DNA from: Oceanirhabdus sp942490885
Lineage (GTDB): Bacteria > Bacillota > Clostridia > Clostridiales > Clostridiaceae
Direction of reading: 5' to 3'
Length of the DNA stretch: 64,000 nucleotides
Assembly (NCBI GenBank): GCA_942490885.1
Contig: CALNYT010000002.1
Location: forward strand, 2,604,001 to 2,668,000
In this document: positions 17,724-26,874 of the stretch, in pieces
Layout: every line of letters starts with the position of its first letter
Position numbering within the stretch: position 1 is the first letter of the stretch
Made by a program: the position numbers and the translations under genes
The notes under the pieces: model-generated
Database searches by the model: none
Seen by the model: only the letters and a program-made list of their open reading frames with translations
Told to the model about the DNA's origin: nothing

Positions 17724-20105
17724 ATGAGATTTATTAAAAAAGCTTCTTTAAAAAATATGAGTGAAGTTTCTGAAGATTACAAAGAAATAGAATTATATAC
17801 GATACGAGAAGATTTTTCTAGCAATGAGAAAATCGAAGAAAATATTTCTGTAATAAAAAAGAATTATGATGAAAACAAAGCAGTTGTAACAGCTATTCAT
17901 TGCCCATCATCTAAATGGCTTACATCAATTGATAGGGGAATATCTACCAATTATATGTCTTTGTGTGAAGTTATTGCTGATGATGATGAAAAAGTTTTAT
18001 TCTTGAAGATTTGTAACTTTGCAAAAAGTGTTTCAGATATTTATAATAAACACAATACCAAAGTATCATCAAATCAACTAGAACAACAACAAGACGATTT
18101 AGAGAAGAACGAAGATGAAGATGATAATGATTCTTTTCAACTTAAGATTACGCTAATTCTTCATACGGGCTGCTTATTAGGATGTTCGAATGATAAGCAA
18201 GAAACATCCTTTGAGTGCCCCTTTAAACAAACAGATAGAAGTAACTGCTTTCAGCATGAGTTTATAATGAATAATAAAGTTGAAGAAATAGTAAGAAAAA
18301 TTATCGGATGTGAAACTTTACAAGTTGCATTCGAAAACATAACACCTTATCATGAAAACGAAAATATTGGAAGCAATAGTGGTTATGGGTATGAAAATTT
18401 CATATTAGCAAAATGCTTAAATAAACTGGCAAAAGAAATAATAGAGGCAAAAGAGAAATCGCAAGCTGAGGCAAAGAAAGGTAAAAATAAAAAAACAGAA
18501 CCTAAAATATTTGGAACTGTTATAGATTTTTGTCATATACTCGCAACAAAACATATATTAAATATACAATCAACAGATATTCAATATTTGGAAGGGTATC
18601 TAAAAAACATAAATGAAGAAGATAAGGCTTTGATTATGCTTTTTCATTTATCCAATTATAATAAAGATTGTGGAACACATGGTGATGCGTTTTGTGAAAG
18701 TGAAGAGGATAATAAGATATTAGATTTAATAAGAGTATGGTGTATAAGAAATACACGTTCTATCCCAATTACATTGGAGGTTTTGGGTGGAGAAAATGTT
18801 GAAAAGGGTATAGAAAACTTTAATAGAATAATGATGGACTGGAGTAAGCTACATGTTTTGTTAGAGAAACACCTATCCGATGAACTTTATACTTTTTTTT
18901 CTGATTTATTTACCGTGTATTCATTAACATACACTAAGAAAAACAAAAAAAAGATATTTGAAGCTGCACAAAATATTAGGCTACATGTTCTTAATAAGTC
19001 AAAAATGGACAAAAAGCTTTTTGGTTTTAGTAACGAAAATCAAGAATTAAATATATACTTGTTTCAGGTGCAAGCGTACACATATTATATGAGATATTGC
19101 AATTTGGCATTTGATTTGATTAGTAAGTACGAAAATATTGATGTAGATATTGACACAGTTTTATCGCATTATATATTTAATGATGAATTAGAAGAAATTA
19201 AATTTGATGGACTTGGATGTTATTACAATATTTATTGGTTTAAAAATAATACTACTCTTTATCGTTGTTTTGATGGATGCTCTGGAAATAGCAAATATAA
19301 CGAAAGTTGTTTAAAAAATATTATTTCAAGTTGTTTTAGTCATATAAATGGTGGATTTGACGATACTAAATTTTTATCTTTTAGCAAGTCTTTTGGGCGA
19401 GTTATGTTGAAGTATTTCGATCCTTATAAATATCAAACATATAATGGTAAGAGGTATAACATAGAAGTATTTAAAAATGCTCCTGTTAATTACTTTTTGA
19501 TTTCAAAAAATAAGCAAATCACTCTTCAAGAATATCAAGATAATCCAGTTGACTATTCGAATTTTTCGATAGATTTTTCTGATTTTTATAACGGAAGAGG
19601 AGATAGGAGTAAAGATGCAAGTCTTAAAGAATTATATGAGAAAGTGTCCAAGAATATAAAGTGGAATGATTCAAAGATTGGTTCTATATATGATCAAGAA
19701 GTGATATTTTGTAATTATAATAATTTAAGTGTTCAAAAATATTTTCTTTCTGATATTGATTTTGTCATAATGATGATTGCGTATAAATTAATACTAAAGA
19801 AATATAAAGATATTAATGATGCTACTCTCATAGTAGACTCAATTGTAAATAAGAGAGATAGTATAATTGATTTTATAAATCTGTTACAGATAGATAATGA
19901 AGCTTCAAAAATTGTTAATGAGACAATTATCAAAGAGATATTGAAAAGTGTTGACTTTGTTTATGAACAAGCAAATCCGATTGATACATCTAAAGATGGT
20001 TTTACAGGGTTTACCCAAAAATTTATTCATTTTTACAATAATATTGAAATTATGGATTTTTATAAAGATATAATTCAGGAGATTGAAAAAAATGAAAAAT
20101 GCTGA
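17724..20105 (+). CDS. Endonuclease IV-like TIM-barrel protein with unknown C-terminal half
   Basis: 793 residues. The first about 370 follow the endonuclease IV (Nfo, AP endonuclease 2) ligand pattern: His59 (AIHCP), His147 (LILHTG), Glu about 203 (FENITP), Asp268 and His271 (IDFCH, like DTCH in Nfo), His308 (FHLSN), His319 (THGD) and Glu352 (ITLEV). This is nearly the full metal set of that TIM barrel, so a metal-dependent phosphodiesterase or sugar-phosphate enzyme is likely. An acidic insert (EKNEDEDDNDSF) lies near residue 135. Residues about 380-793 are unlike anything I recognise. ATG 17724 follows AGGGGGGT; the gene overlaps the DUF262 gene by 14 bases. Confidence 0.72.
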   Translation: MRFIKKASLKNMSEVSEDYKEIELYTIREDFSSNEKIEENISVIKKNYDENKAVVTAIHCPSSKWLTSIDRGISTNYMSLCEVIADDDEKVLFLKICNFAKSVSDIYNKHNTKVSSNQLEQQQDDLEKNEDEDDNDSFQLKITLILHTGCLLGCSNDKQETSFECPFKQTDRSNCFQHEFIMNNKVEEIVRKIIGCETLQVAFENITPYHENENIGSNSGYGYENFILAKCLNKLAKEIIEAKEKSQAEAKKGKNKKTEPKIFGTVIDFCHILATKHILNIQSTDIQYLEGYLKNINEEDKALIMLFHLSNYNKDCGTHGDAFCESEEDNKILDLIRVWCIRNTRSIPITLEVLGGENVEKGIENFNRIMMDWSKLHVLLEKHLSDELYTFFSDLFTVYSLTYTKKNKKKIFEAAQNIRLHVLNKSKMDKKLFGFSNENQELNIYLFQVQAYTYYMRYCNLAFDLISKYENIDVDIDTVLSHYIFNDELEEIKFDGLGCYYNIYWFKNNTTLYRCFDGCSGNSKYNESCLKNIISSCFSHINGGFDDTKFLSFSKSFGRVMLKYFDPYKYQTYNGKRYNIEVFKNAPVNYFLISKNKQITLQEYQDNPVDYSNFSIDFSDFYNGRGDRSKDASLKELYEKVSKNIKWNDSKIGSIYDQEVIFCNYNNLSVQKYFLSDIDFVIMMIAYKLILKKYKDINDATLIVDSIVNKRDSIIDFINLLQIDNEASKIVNETIIKEILKSVDFVYEQANPIDTSKDGFTGFTQKFIHFYNNIEIMDFYKDIIQEIEKNEKC

Positions 20106-23100
20106 AATTGTTAATATAAATCTCAAAGAATTAAATGGTCAAACTATAACCTTAGGACAATTGATTGATGGTATCAAGGCAATTACTAACAAAAGTATTA
20201 TTAGTAATGATACCGAATTAAAGCCTAAAATTTTTGTTCCTATGTATCAACGAAACTATAAATGGGATCAAGAAATGGCTGTTAAACTTGTGAAGGATTT
20301 AATTTTTGCTTTTGAGAATAAAAAAGATAAATCTATGTCACTGTTTACATTGTATATTGATAGAGATAACAATATTCAGGTTGTAGACGGGCAGCAGAGA
20401 ATGATAACATTGGTGCTTTTATATAAGGCAATCAAGAAAGAAGAATATTTTATCAATTTGGAATTTGAAAGGGATTCTGAATTAAATGATGAGACTAGAA
20501 AAGAATTTATAGACAATTTAAATAGTCAATCCCCCTCAAATTTTAATATAGCTTTATCTGATAAAAGGAGATTACAGTATAATTATTTGGGCATCCGCAA
20601 AGAGTTGAATGATTGTAATGTTTCTAATATAGATTTTTTTATTGAATATTTAAGAGAAAGAGTAAAGTTACTTCTTCATATCACAGAAGATGAACCTGTA
20701 TCAGAATTTCTTAACTTAAATTGCAATAAAACAAAATTCTCAATTTGCGACAGAGTTAGGTCTGCACTTATTACTTATACTACATTTAATTCAGTAAATG
20801 ACGAACATAAAGAGTTAATTGCTACAGCTATTGAATGTACAGATTTTAAAAAAGGAATATCGATTTTATTTGAAGAGTTAACAAGACTACTCTATTGTGA
20901 TGATATATATGATACTGTTAATTTAGGTTATATTGATCCTGATAAGTCAAAAGAAAATAGGATTAATATTATGTTTTCTAAACTGGTTAATAACCCAAAC
21001 ACGGGATACATGGATTGTAAATCACTTGAATATGTGGATAAACTTAAACTTTTGGCAAAATTATATTTTTACAAGACTGTTTTATGGGAACTAGAAACGG
21101 ATTTTAGGAATGGATATTATGTTACAAGTAATGCATTTAAAAATTTCTATCATCATAAAAGAGTATTGTTTTTTGATTTAGTTGACAAATATTTCGATTA
21201 TCATTTTGATAATGAGAAAACTAAACTTTCGCAAATTCTTCATACAGAGCACTCTATTGATAATTTAATTATGGATTATATTAGATCAGAAGAAAGTGGA
21301 GACGATATATATTTTGTAAATAGTTATTTTCAGGTTTTGTCTAGCAACGAGCCCAACAATGATAAAACTAAATATGAAACATTGCTTAAAAGTGAATATA
21401 GACAACAAAATCATGATAAAAGTAAATATTTTACTTTGGATAAAGAATCATTTGAAGATATTGTACAGGGGTCTGGTAAGTACATATTATACCGATATAT
21501 TGACCAACACCAAAAGGAAAATGACAATAACTTAAAATTTTCACCTATTATTACTTTGGAAGAAAATCAAAAAATTGAATGCGATGAAATGGAACAGAAA
21601 GATAAAATTCCATTAAAAATCAATATTAAAGATTTCTTATGTACGGGCAATAGAAAAATAATTATTCCTGTTATACAAAGAGATTATTGCATGGGAAGTC
21701 ATTTTGATCAAACAGATAAGGTCGATATGCTGGATTATATTATTAAGAATTTTAATGATGGTGAAAAGGAAGTTACACTTAGTGCTATTACTATTCTTCA
21801 ACCTAATAAAAATGATGTATATATATATGATGGGCAACAGAGAATTTTTACTTTGGCTTCCTTAATTAAGTTGTTGGATGACAAGAATAGTTCGACTGAT
21901 TTTTGTGAATTGTCATTTGAGCAGAGAAAGAACTTTAATAAATTTGTTGAAATTTTCTTTAATGGCATGGAAAAAGACTTTATAATAGATAGCTATGCAA
22001 AAAAATCGGTGGCTAATCTCAAAAATGCTTTGCATAATAAGCTAAATGGCAAAAACATTAATCAAAAAAAATTACAAAATTATATTCTTGATAAAATTTA
22101 TTTGGATGTAATAACCGTAAATGGGGCACTTTCTTCAGCTGAGCAATTCTTTGTTGAAATAAACGATGGTGTACAACTTGTGCCTTATGAAATTTTTAAA
22201 TGCAAGATTAATGCTAAATATCAAGAACTTGTAAAAGGTATGGATGATGATAATATAAATAAGTATAAAAATTGGATTAGCTTAATTGACAATCAGTGGC
22301 TTGATTTCTTCTATAGGTTTAATGAAACACAACATAACGATGAAACATCAAAAGAAGAATTAATGGAAATGCGATTAATTGAATTTTGTTGCCGTATGAT
22401 TTATTGGGAAAAATATGTGATGAATAGGAATGGAAAAAAACACCCTTTAAAATTAAATGGATTTGCTAATAGCCAAAATGCAGGTGATATTGGTGATTGT
22501 GATAAATTTATAGAACATCTAGAGTTAGAAGACTTTGAGCAAATAAAGAACATTATAAATGTGCTAATAAAACTAGATTTAAAAGATATTGCCAAAAGTA
22601 AAATAATAGACTTAAAAGATGAAGTTTGGTGTCAGAATAATTCAGTTTATTTCTGTATTCCACGTTATAATGAAGATTTCAAAATTGAACATGGAAATTT
22701 TTATTTAAACAAATTCATTGCTAATTTATATATTCCAATTTTAACTTATGAAGACAGAAAAAAGGATATTGCATTGCAGGAAGAACGTGCTAAAGACATT
22801 GTGATCTGGAAAATATTAAATCATTTAAACGAAGCAGATTCTAATAAAATAATTGAAGCAATAAAAAGATGGAATAGAACTATAATTTATGATAAACCTT
22901 TCGCATATGTAACACCATCTTTTCTAGGAAAATATAAACATGCAATTTTACCTATACCAGTTTATTATTATGAATCAACAAATTATATTAATATTTATGA
23001 AAAACTCCCATTAAAAAAAATATCTAAAGAAGAGGAATTAAAAAAATATGATATTCTTGTTTATGATATTGATATAGAAGAATCTGAAATGAATACTACT

Positions 23101-23403
23101 AATACGTTATGTGGACGTTCTCAGTTAACAGAGTATGAAATATATTATCGATATTCTGCAAACCATTTTTGTGTAGCAGGGATTAATGGGTTAATTTTCA
23201 AAACAAATAATAATAATTTTTATGCAAAATTTAGCAATGAGTATAGATATTTTAGGAAAAGGTCGGATATTAATTTTTATAGAGAGTTGAATAAGGGATA
23301 TTTAGACAGTTCAAGTTTATCAAATAAGTTGTATATTGATGGTTTAGTATTTACAAGCAGTGGAAACCAATACTATATAAATATAAATATAAATGAGGAA
23401 TAA
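20092..23403 (+). CDS. Double-DUF262 (GmrS/SspE-like) protein
   Basis: 1103 residues with two DUF262 units in tandem. Unit 1 has FVPMYQRNYKW near residue 50 and VVDGQQRMITL near 98. Unit 2 has IIPVIQRDYCMG near 525 and YDGQQRIFTL near 579. DUF262 is the ParB-like NTP-hydrolysing domain of GmrSD and SspE restriction systems. I see no DUF1524 HNH motif in the C-terminal region, so a nuclease may be supplied by the upstream TIM-barrel protein. Start ATG 20092 has AGGAGA 9 bases before it, inside the preceding gene, showing translational coupling. Cytoplasmic; role in invader restriction is inferred. Confidence 0.8.
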   Translation: MKNAEIVNINLKELNGQTITLGQLIDGIKAITNKSIISNDTELKPKIFVPMYQRNYKWDQEMAVKLVKDLIFAFENKKDKSMSLFTLYIDRDNNIQVVDGQQRMITLVLLYKAIKKEEYFINLEFERDSELNDETRKEFIDNLNSQSPSNFNIALSDKRRLQYNYLGIRKELNDCNVSNIDFFIEYLRERVKLLLHITEDEPVSEFLNLNCNKTKFSICDRVRSALITYTTFNSVNDEHKELIATAIECTDFKKGISILFEELTRLLYCDDIYDTVNLGYIDPDKSKENRINIMFSKLVNNPNTGYMDCKSLEYVDKLKLLAKLYFYKTVLWELETDFRNGYYVTSNAFKNFYHHKRVLFFDLVDKYFDYHFDNEKTKLSQILHTEHSIDNLIMDYIRSEESGDDIYFVNSYFQVLSSNEPNNDKTKYETLLKSEYRQQNHDKSKYFTLDKESFEDIVQGSGKYILYRYIDQHQKENDNNLKFSPIITLEENQKIECDEMEQKDKIPLKINIKDFLCTGNRKIIIPVIQRDYCMGSHFDQTDKVDMLDYIIKNFNDGEKEVTLSAITILQPNKNDVYIYDGQQRIFTLASLIKLLDDKNSSTDFCELSFEQRKNFNKFVEIFFNGMEKDFIIDSYAKKSVANLKNALHNKLNGKNINQKKLQNYILDKIYLDVITVNGALSSAEQFFVEINDGVQLVPYEIFKCKINAKYQELVKGMDDDNINKYKNWISLIDNQWLDFFYRFNETQHNDETSKEELMEMRLIEFCCRMIYWEKYVMNRNGKKHPLKLNGFANSQNAGDIGDCDKFIEHLELEDFEQIKNIINVLIKLDLKDIAKSKIIDLKDEVWCQNNSVYFCIPRYNEDFKIEHGNFYLNKFIANLYIPILTYEDRKKDIALQEERAKDIVIWKILNHLNEADSNKIIEAIKRWNRTIIYDKPFAYVTPSFLGKYKHAILPIPVYYYESTNYINIYEKLPLKKISKEEELKKYDILVYDIDIEESEMNTTNTLCGRSQLTEYEIYYRYSANHFCVAGINGLIFKTNNNNFYAKFSNEYRYFRKRSDINFYRELNKGYLDSSSLSNKLYIDGLVFTSSGNQYYINININEE

Positions 23404-23466
23404 TAAATATTTTTGCCTTATATCTGAGAACACTAAAACCTACAGATAGGACGAGTTACCACATCA

Positions 23467-23643
23467 ATGGGTGGATGGCTTTGTGGTATGGCAAAAGGTG
23501 CTGCTCTTGGAGCAAATAGAACAGCATGGATAACTATAATTGGAATCTCATTGGCAGTGGTAATGAATTATTGGATGAATGATAGGATATCTTGGGGAGC
23601 CAAACTTGGAGATACAATATATGATGATGGAAAGAAAAGTTGA
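23467..23643 (+). CDS. Tiny putative membrane protein, 58 residues
   Basis: An ATG-started frame with a glycine/alanine-rich start (MGGWLCGMAKGAALGANR) and one hydrophobic segment (TAWITIIGISLAVVMNYW). No good ribosome site is visible. It may be a small membrane effector, or the end of a lost gene. The residue pattern looks coding rather than random. Confidence 0.4.
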   Translation: MGGWLCGMAKGAALGANRTAWITIIGISLAVVMNYWMNDRISWGAKLGDTIYDDGKKS

Positions 23644-23660
23644 AGGAGTAGCAAAAAAGT

Positions 23661-23762
23661 GTGGCAAAGTCGGCTATGAACGGATTAAAATCTGAGGGCC
23701 ATGCAGTTGTAGGTAAGATAAAATCAGCCGGACGAGCAGTTGCAAGTTTACTTAGATTTTAG
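23661..23762 (+). CDS. Tiny basic peptide, 33 residues
   Basis: GTG-started frame with AAGGAG upstream. The product (VAKSAMNGLKSEGHAVVGKI and a cationic tail) could form an amphipathic, positively charged helix, as in some peptide toxins. It follows the 58-residue ORF by 17 bases. Very short, so low confidence. Confidence 0.3.
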   Translation: MAKSAMNGLKSEGHAVVGKIKSAGRAVASLLRF

Positions 23763-23767
23763 TAAGC

Positions 23768-23796
23768 TAACCTAGCAACATATATTTGCTAGGTTA
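23768..23796. terminator. 11-bp inverted repeat downstream of the tiny ORFs
   Basis: TAACCTAGCAA pairs exactly with TTGCTAGGTTA around a 7-base loop. The following bases (AATTATTG) give only a weak tail. Confidence 0.55.
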
Positions 23797-23824
23797 AATT
23801 ATTGCATAGAAAGGGATGATGTGA

Positions 23825-24823
23825 TTGGAAGATGAAAAGTGTAAACTACAGACGATGGAAGAGATGTTATGTAACATCTCGGCTAGAGAAATTGATGATG
23901 TTCAATTTTAAAGAATTGAGAGTGCCTATAATATTTGTTTAGCATTGCTATGGATTGAAGAAAAATTTAATATTATTACTGGTAATTATTATGAGTTGGA
24001 GCAAGAGATTGAGGAAAATTACAATTATTTTTTGGTGAATCAAAGTAGTGATTCAAATTGCAATATACTATTCCATAAATATGGATCGGAGAAAATTGTT
24101 GTATTAAATAGAAAATTGAATAATTTTTTGAGTAGTATAAGATTGTATCAAGACCAGACATTTCATGAACTATCGACATTGGAAAAGAGGTTAAGAATAA
24201 CTGATTTAGTAAAGAAATTTAAAGATAAGACACATGAATTGTACGATGAATCGTTGGCATATCAGTTGTTGGAACTTATGCGTAATCATATGCAACACCA
24301 AGGTTTGATAATAGAACGGATTACAGCAATAATTCCATTATTCAAGCGTAATGTTGGATCAGAACTTTGGTATTTTATCGAAACGAATCATAAAAAGGTA
24401 CGGCTGATTGATAAATTTAATCAAAAGATCAATTTAAAGAAAGAATTGGAGACTCAAGGAGAATGGATAAACCTTATCGGAATGATAAGGGAGTATTACA
24501 TACAACTGATTAAGTTACACAATACATTTCGTGAGATTACTTCAAAAATACTGGATGATGCGATTCGAAATATAAGCGATGTTAAAAGAATTTATTACCA
24601 TGATATGCCTGTATTGCAAATTGCTTTTTATGGAAAAAAGGGGAATGATTCATTTGAAGATTTTTTGCTTCAGTTCAATTATATCGAAAAAATAAAAAAC
24701 TATCGACAGGATGTGACTAGTGTTGATATATCAAAATATTTCATCGGCAAGAGAGTTTTTATTGATATGAGCAAAATAAAAGTATCAAATTCAACGACTT
24801 GTAGCATTCGGTACAATATGTAA
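23825..24823 (+). pseudogene. Unknown island gene split by an in-frame stop
   Basis: A TTG start at 23825 opens a frame (LEDEKCKLQTMEEMLCNISA) that meets TAA at 23909 and then continues in the same frame without any other stop to 24823. The whole is 332 codons. The downstream part (292 residues from TTG 23945) is helical and charged with no family I recognise; MRNHMQHQGLIIERI near its middle may be a functional helix. Either the gene is nonsense-inactivated or translation restarts at 23945. It is the last gene before the right island boundary. Confidence 0.6.
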
Positions 24824-24828
24824 GTAGT

Positions 24829-24999
24829 GATATGTTTCCGCAAACGTCAAAAACTACAAAAATGTAATCGACTTATTCCCATGAACGAACATATGTAAAA
24901 AAAGCGTAAATTACAGCTTTAATCCGCTTGGACATCAATCCAAGCCATATTAGCCATGTGGAGACGGTAGTAGGAATACACCGCAAAGATATCTTATAA
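24829..24999 (+). pseudogene. Interrupted RumA/RlmD 3' remnant at the right island end
   Basis: GATATGTTTCCGCAAACG at 24829 reads DMFPQT, matching the same part of the left-end remnant. The HVETVV part only follows at 24955, after 108 unrelated bases; there the frame reads SHVETVVGIHRKDIL and stops. At the left end the two parts are contiguous. A small hairpin (CTTGGA/TCCAAG near 24927-24944) lies within the inserted piece. This suggests a second integration and deletion event at the same att site. Confidence 0.6.
24955..24972 (+). repeat. Right 18-bp direct repeat (putative attachment core)
   Basis: CATGTGGAGACGGTAGTA, identical to 6665-6682. Sequence beyond it (GGAATACACC) differs from that beyond the left copy (AAGATGTCAC), marking the edge of the identity. 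Confidence 0.75.
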
Positions 25000-25002
25000 T
25001 CC

Positions 25003-25127
25003 TTGAATTCACACACTTTACGAGTTTTTTAACTTTAGATCAAATGGTGATGATTTTAAGAATAAAGAGAAAATTAATGTTGATAAGGTAAGAGTTGGTA
25101 TTTGATAGGGGGTTAGGGGATACGTTG
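25003..25127 (+). repeat. Copy A of a duplicated gene 3' end
   Basis: About 125 bp closely matching 27289-27416, starting TTGAATTCACACACTTTACG. It reads as a gene tail ending VRVGI and a stop, but a six-T run (seven in copy B) breaks the frame. A terminator-like hairpin follows, as after copy B. The parent gene is not recognised. Confidence 0.75.
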
Positions 25128-25152
25128 TTGTAAACTTAATATAAAGTATAGA

Positions 25153-25205
25153 AAGACTATGATGAAAGCTATTAGGGCTTAAATTTTCATGGTCTTTTGA
25201 GTTTT
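25153..25205 (+). terminator. Terminator after repeat copy A
   Basis: GACTATGATGAAA pairs imperfectly with TTTTCATGGTC, then TTTTGAGTTTTTT. The same arrangement follows copy B. Confidence 0.6.
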
Positions 25206-25372
25206 TTAAGTAATTAATGTTGATTTTTATATTAATGAAAATTTAGGAGGTATACTTAAATATTTGTAGAATATTTCAATGTGCCGTTGTTTTAAGAAAT
25301 TAATAGGTAAATGCTTTAGTTTATGAAATATAATAACAAACTTTTAGGAAGTGTTATAATAATTGGTAATAA

Positions 25373-25390
25373 AGTATGAGATAGCATACT
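25373..25390 (+). promoter_or_regulatory. Possible operator ahead of the MerR gene
   Basis: AGTATG-AGATAG-CATACT is a perfect 6-bp dyad between a TATAAT (25355-25360) and the GTG start at 25409. It may be a MerR autoregulation site. Confidence 0.45.
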
Positions 25391-25408
25391 GGAATTGGGG
25401 GATGAATT

Positions 25409-26254
25409 GTGAAGAAGGAAGCAGAAGTTAAATATTATAAAATTGGAGAAATATCTAAGATATGCAATATACCTGTCAGAACGCTACATCACTATGATGA
25501 TATTGATCTATTAAAACCAGCCAAGGTTGATTCCATAAATAATTATCGTTACTACTCTCATGAACAATTACTTGAGATAAATACCATTAAGTATTTTAAG
25601 ATAGCTGATTTTTCACTTAATCAAATTAAAAAGCTTCTAGAAAGAAATGATTTGCAATATAGCCAACAGATGATTAAATGTAAAAGTGAAGAAATTGAAA
25701 CAAATATATTGAAACTCACAGCATTAAAGAGTAAGCTAAATCTTTATCTTCAAAAGATGACGAATAATGGTCAGAACTTGACTAACTCTATTGATATTTA
25801 TGTTAAAGACATTCCTGTTTCATATGTTGCTTATTCAAGATATACTGGACCCTGCAACCAGGATGAATTTTATTTGAGATTTACCAAGTTAACTAATATA
25901 GTAGAAAAGAATCGTCTTCAAATGACTGGTACAATGATGGCTATTTATCATGATGATTATAGAAATTTTGATTATTCAAATGCAGATATAGAAGTGTGTG
26001 TTAAAGTTAGTGACAATACAGAGAATGATAATGCTGTGAGGAAGTTTGGCGGCTTTCTTGGAGCAGTAGCTTATCATTACGGAAGTTACAATACTATGAA
26101 TCAAACATATAAGAAAATGCTAGATTGGCTAGGTAAGAATAACTTAGTCTTTGTAGGAGAAGCAATTGAGAATTATATAATAGATGCTATAACTACTAGT
26201 TGTGAGGATGATTACATAACAGAAATAATATTACCAGTAAAAAAGATAAATTAA
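25409..26254 (+). CDS. MerR-family regulator with GyrI-like ligand domain
   Basis: A 281-residue transcriptional activator of the BmrR/TipA style. The N-terminal winged helix reads YKIGEISKICNIPVRTLHHY near residue 10, a coiled-coil dimer helix follows to about 115, and the C-terminal about 160 residues form a GyrI/AraC-E-type small-molecule pocket. The start is GTG after GGGGATGAA. Downstream lies a MerR-type promoter with a 19-base spacer driving a second GyrI-like protein, so this regulator very likely activates that gene in response to a drug-like or lipophilic ligand. The inducer is unknown. Confidence 0.88.
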   Translation: MKKEAEVKYYKIGEISKICNIPVRTLHHYDDIDLLKPAKVDSINNYRYYSHEQLLEINTIKYFKIADFSLNQIKKLLERNDLQYSQQMIKCKSEEIETNILKLTALKSKLNLYLQKMTNNGQNLTNSIDIYVKDIPVSYVAYSRYTGPCNQDEFYLRFTKLTNIVEKNRLQMTGTMMAIYHDDYRNFDYSNADIEVCVKVSDNTENDNAVRKFGGFLGAVAYHYGSYNTMNQTYKKMLDWLGKNNLVFVGEAIENYIIDAITTSCEDDYITEIILPVKKIN

Positions 26255-26258
26255 CTAC

Positions 26259-26289
26259 TTGACTCTACAGTAACCGTAGAGTTTATAAT
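26259..26289 (+). promoter_or_regulatory. MerR-activated promoter with 19-bp spacer
   Basis: TTGACT (26259-26264) and TATAAT (26284-26289) are 19 bases apart, the overlong spacing typical of MerR targets. CTCTAC (26263-26268) and GTAGAG (26276-26281) form the dyad within it. The upstream gene encodes a MerR protein and the downstream gene starts at 26323. Confidence 0.85.
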
Positions 26290-26322
26290 TTTATTATGAA
26301 ATATTTTGAGGGGGAGATATAA

Positions 26323-26874
26323 ATGACGGCAATAAAAATTTCTTTAGTAGTACTTTTACTAATTATACCAGGAATACTGTTATTTTTAAATTATGTAGGG
26401 TTCTTTTCTAAAATTGTTATTCGTGAAAAAGAAATGGGACCTTATGTTTTAGTATACGAAGACCATAAAGGCGACTATAAGGGTACACAAAAGATACAAA
26501 ACAATATTTACGATTCACTTTTAAATAAATATGGCATTGAAACCTTTAAGGGATTTGGAGTGTATTATGATGACCCTAAAAAGGTTTCGAAGGAAGAATT
26601 AAGAAGTATAGCTGGTTGCATTTTGGAGGAAGCAGATTATGATAGCATTGAAAAGCTGAAAGAGAAAAATTTTAAAGTTACAGAAACACCAAAACAAAGA
26701 TCAATAGTGGTAGAATTCCCATTTAAAAGCACGTTTTCAGTTTTTATTGGAATTATGAAAGTTTATCCAAAAATTAATAAATTTGTTGAAAAGAATGGAT
26801 TGAAGCAAGGGGAAATAATGGAGGTTTATGATGTTCCGGCTAAAAAGATTATTTATATAATGAATAAACAATAA
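26323..26874 (+). CDS. Membrane-anchored GyrI-like small-molecule-binding protein
   Basis: 183 residues. Residues about 4-28 are one transmembrane helix (ISLVVLLLIIPGILLFLNYV). The rest is a GyrI-like domain starting VIREKEMGPYVLVYEDHKGD, with the usual internal repeat and the C-terminal GEIMEVYDVPAKKIIYIM. Such domains bind hydrophobic cations or act as drug-sequestering proteins. The ATG follows GAGGGGGAGAT. Transcription probably depends on the MerR protein just upstream, which carries a domain of the same kind, so the pair may form a ligand-sensing and sequestering module. Exact ligand unknown. Confidence 0.8.
   Translation: MTAIKISLVVLLLIIPGILLFLNYVGFFSKIVIREKEMGPYVLVYEDHKGDYKGTQKIQNNIYDSLLNKYGIETFKGFGVYYDDPKKVSKEELRSIAGCILEEADYDSIEKLKEKNFKVTETPKQRSIVVEFPFKSTFSVFIGIMKVYPKINKFVEKNGLKQGEIMEVYDVPAKKIIYIMNKQ

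Noticed and set aside
20092..23403. DUF1524/HNH nuclease domain at the C-terminus of the DUF262 protein
   Set aside because: KHAILPIP looked similar to the start of an HNH motif, but the following Asn/His residues of that motif are absent.
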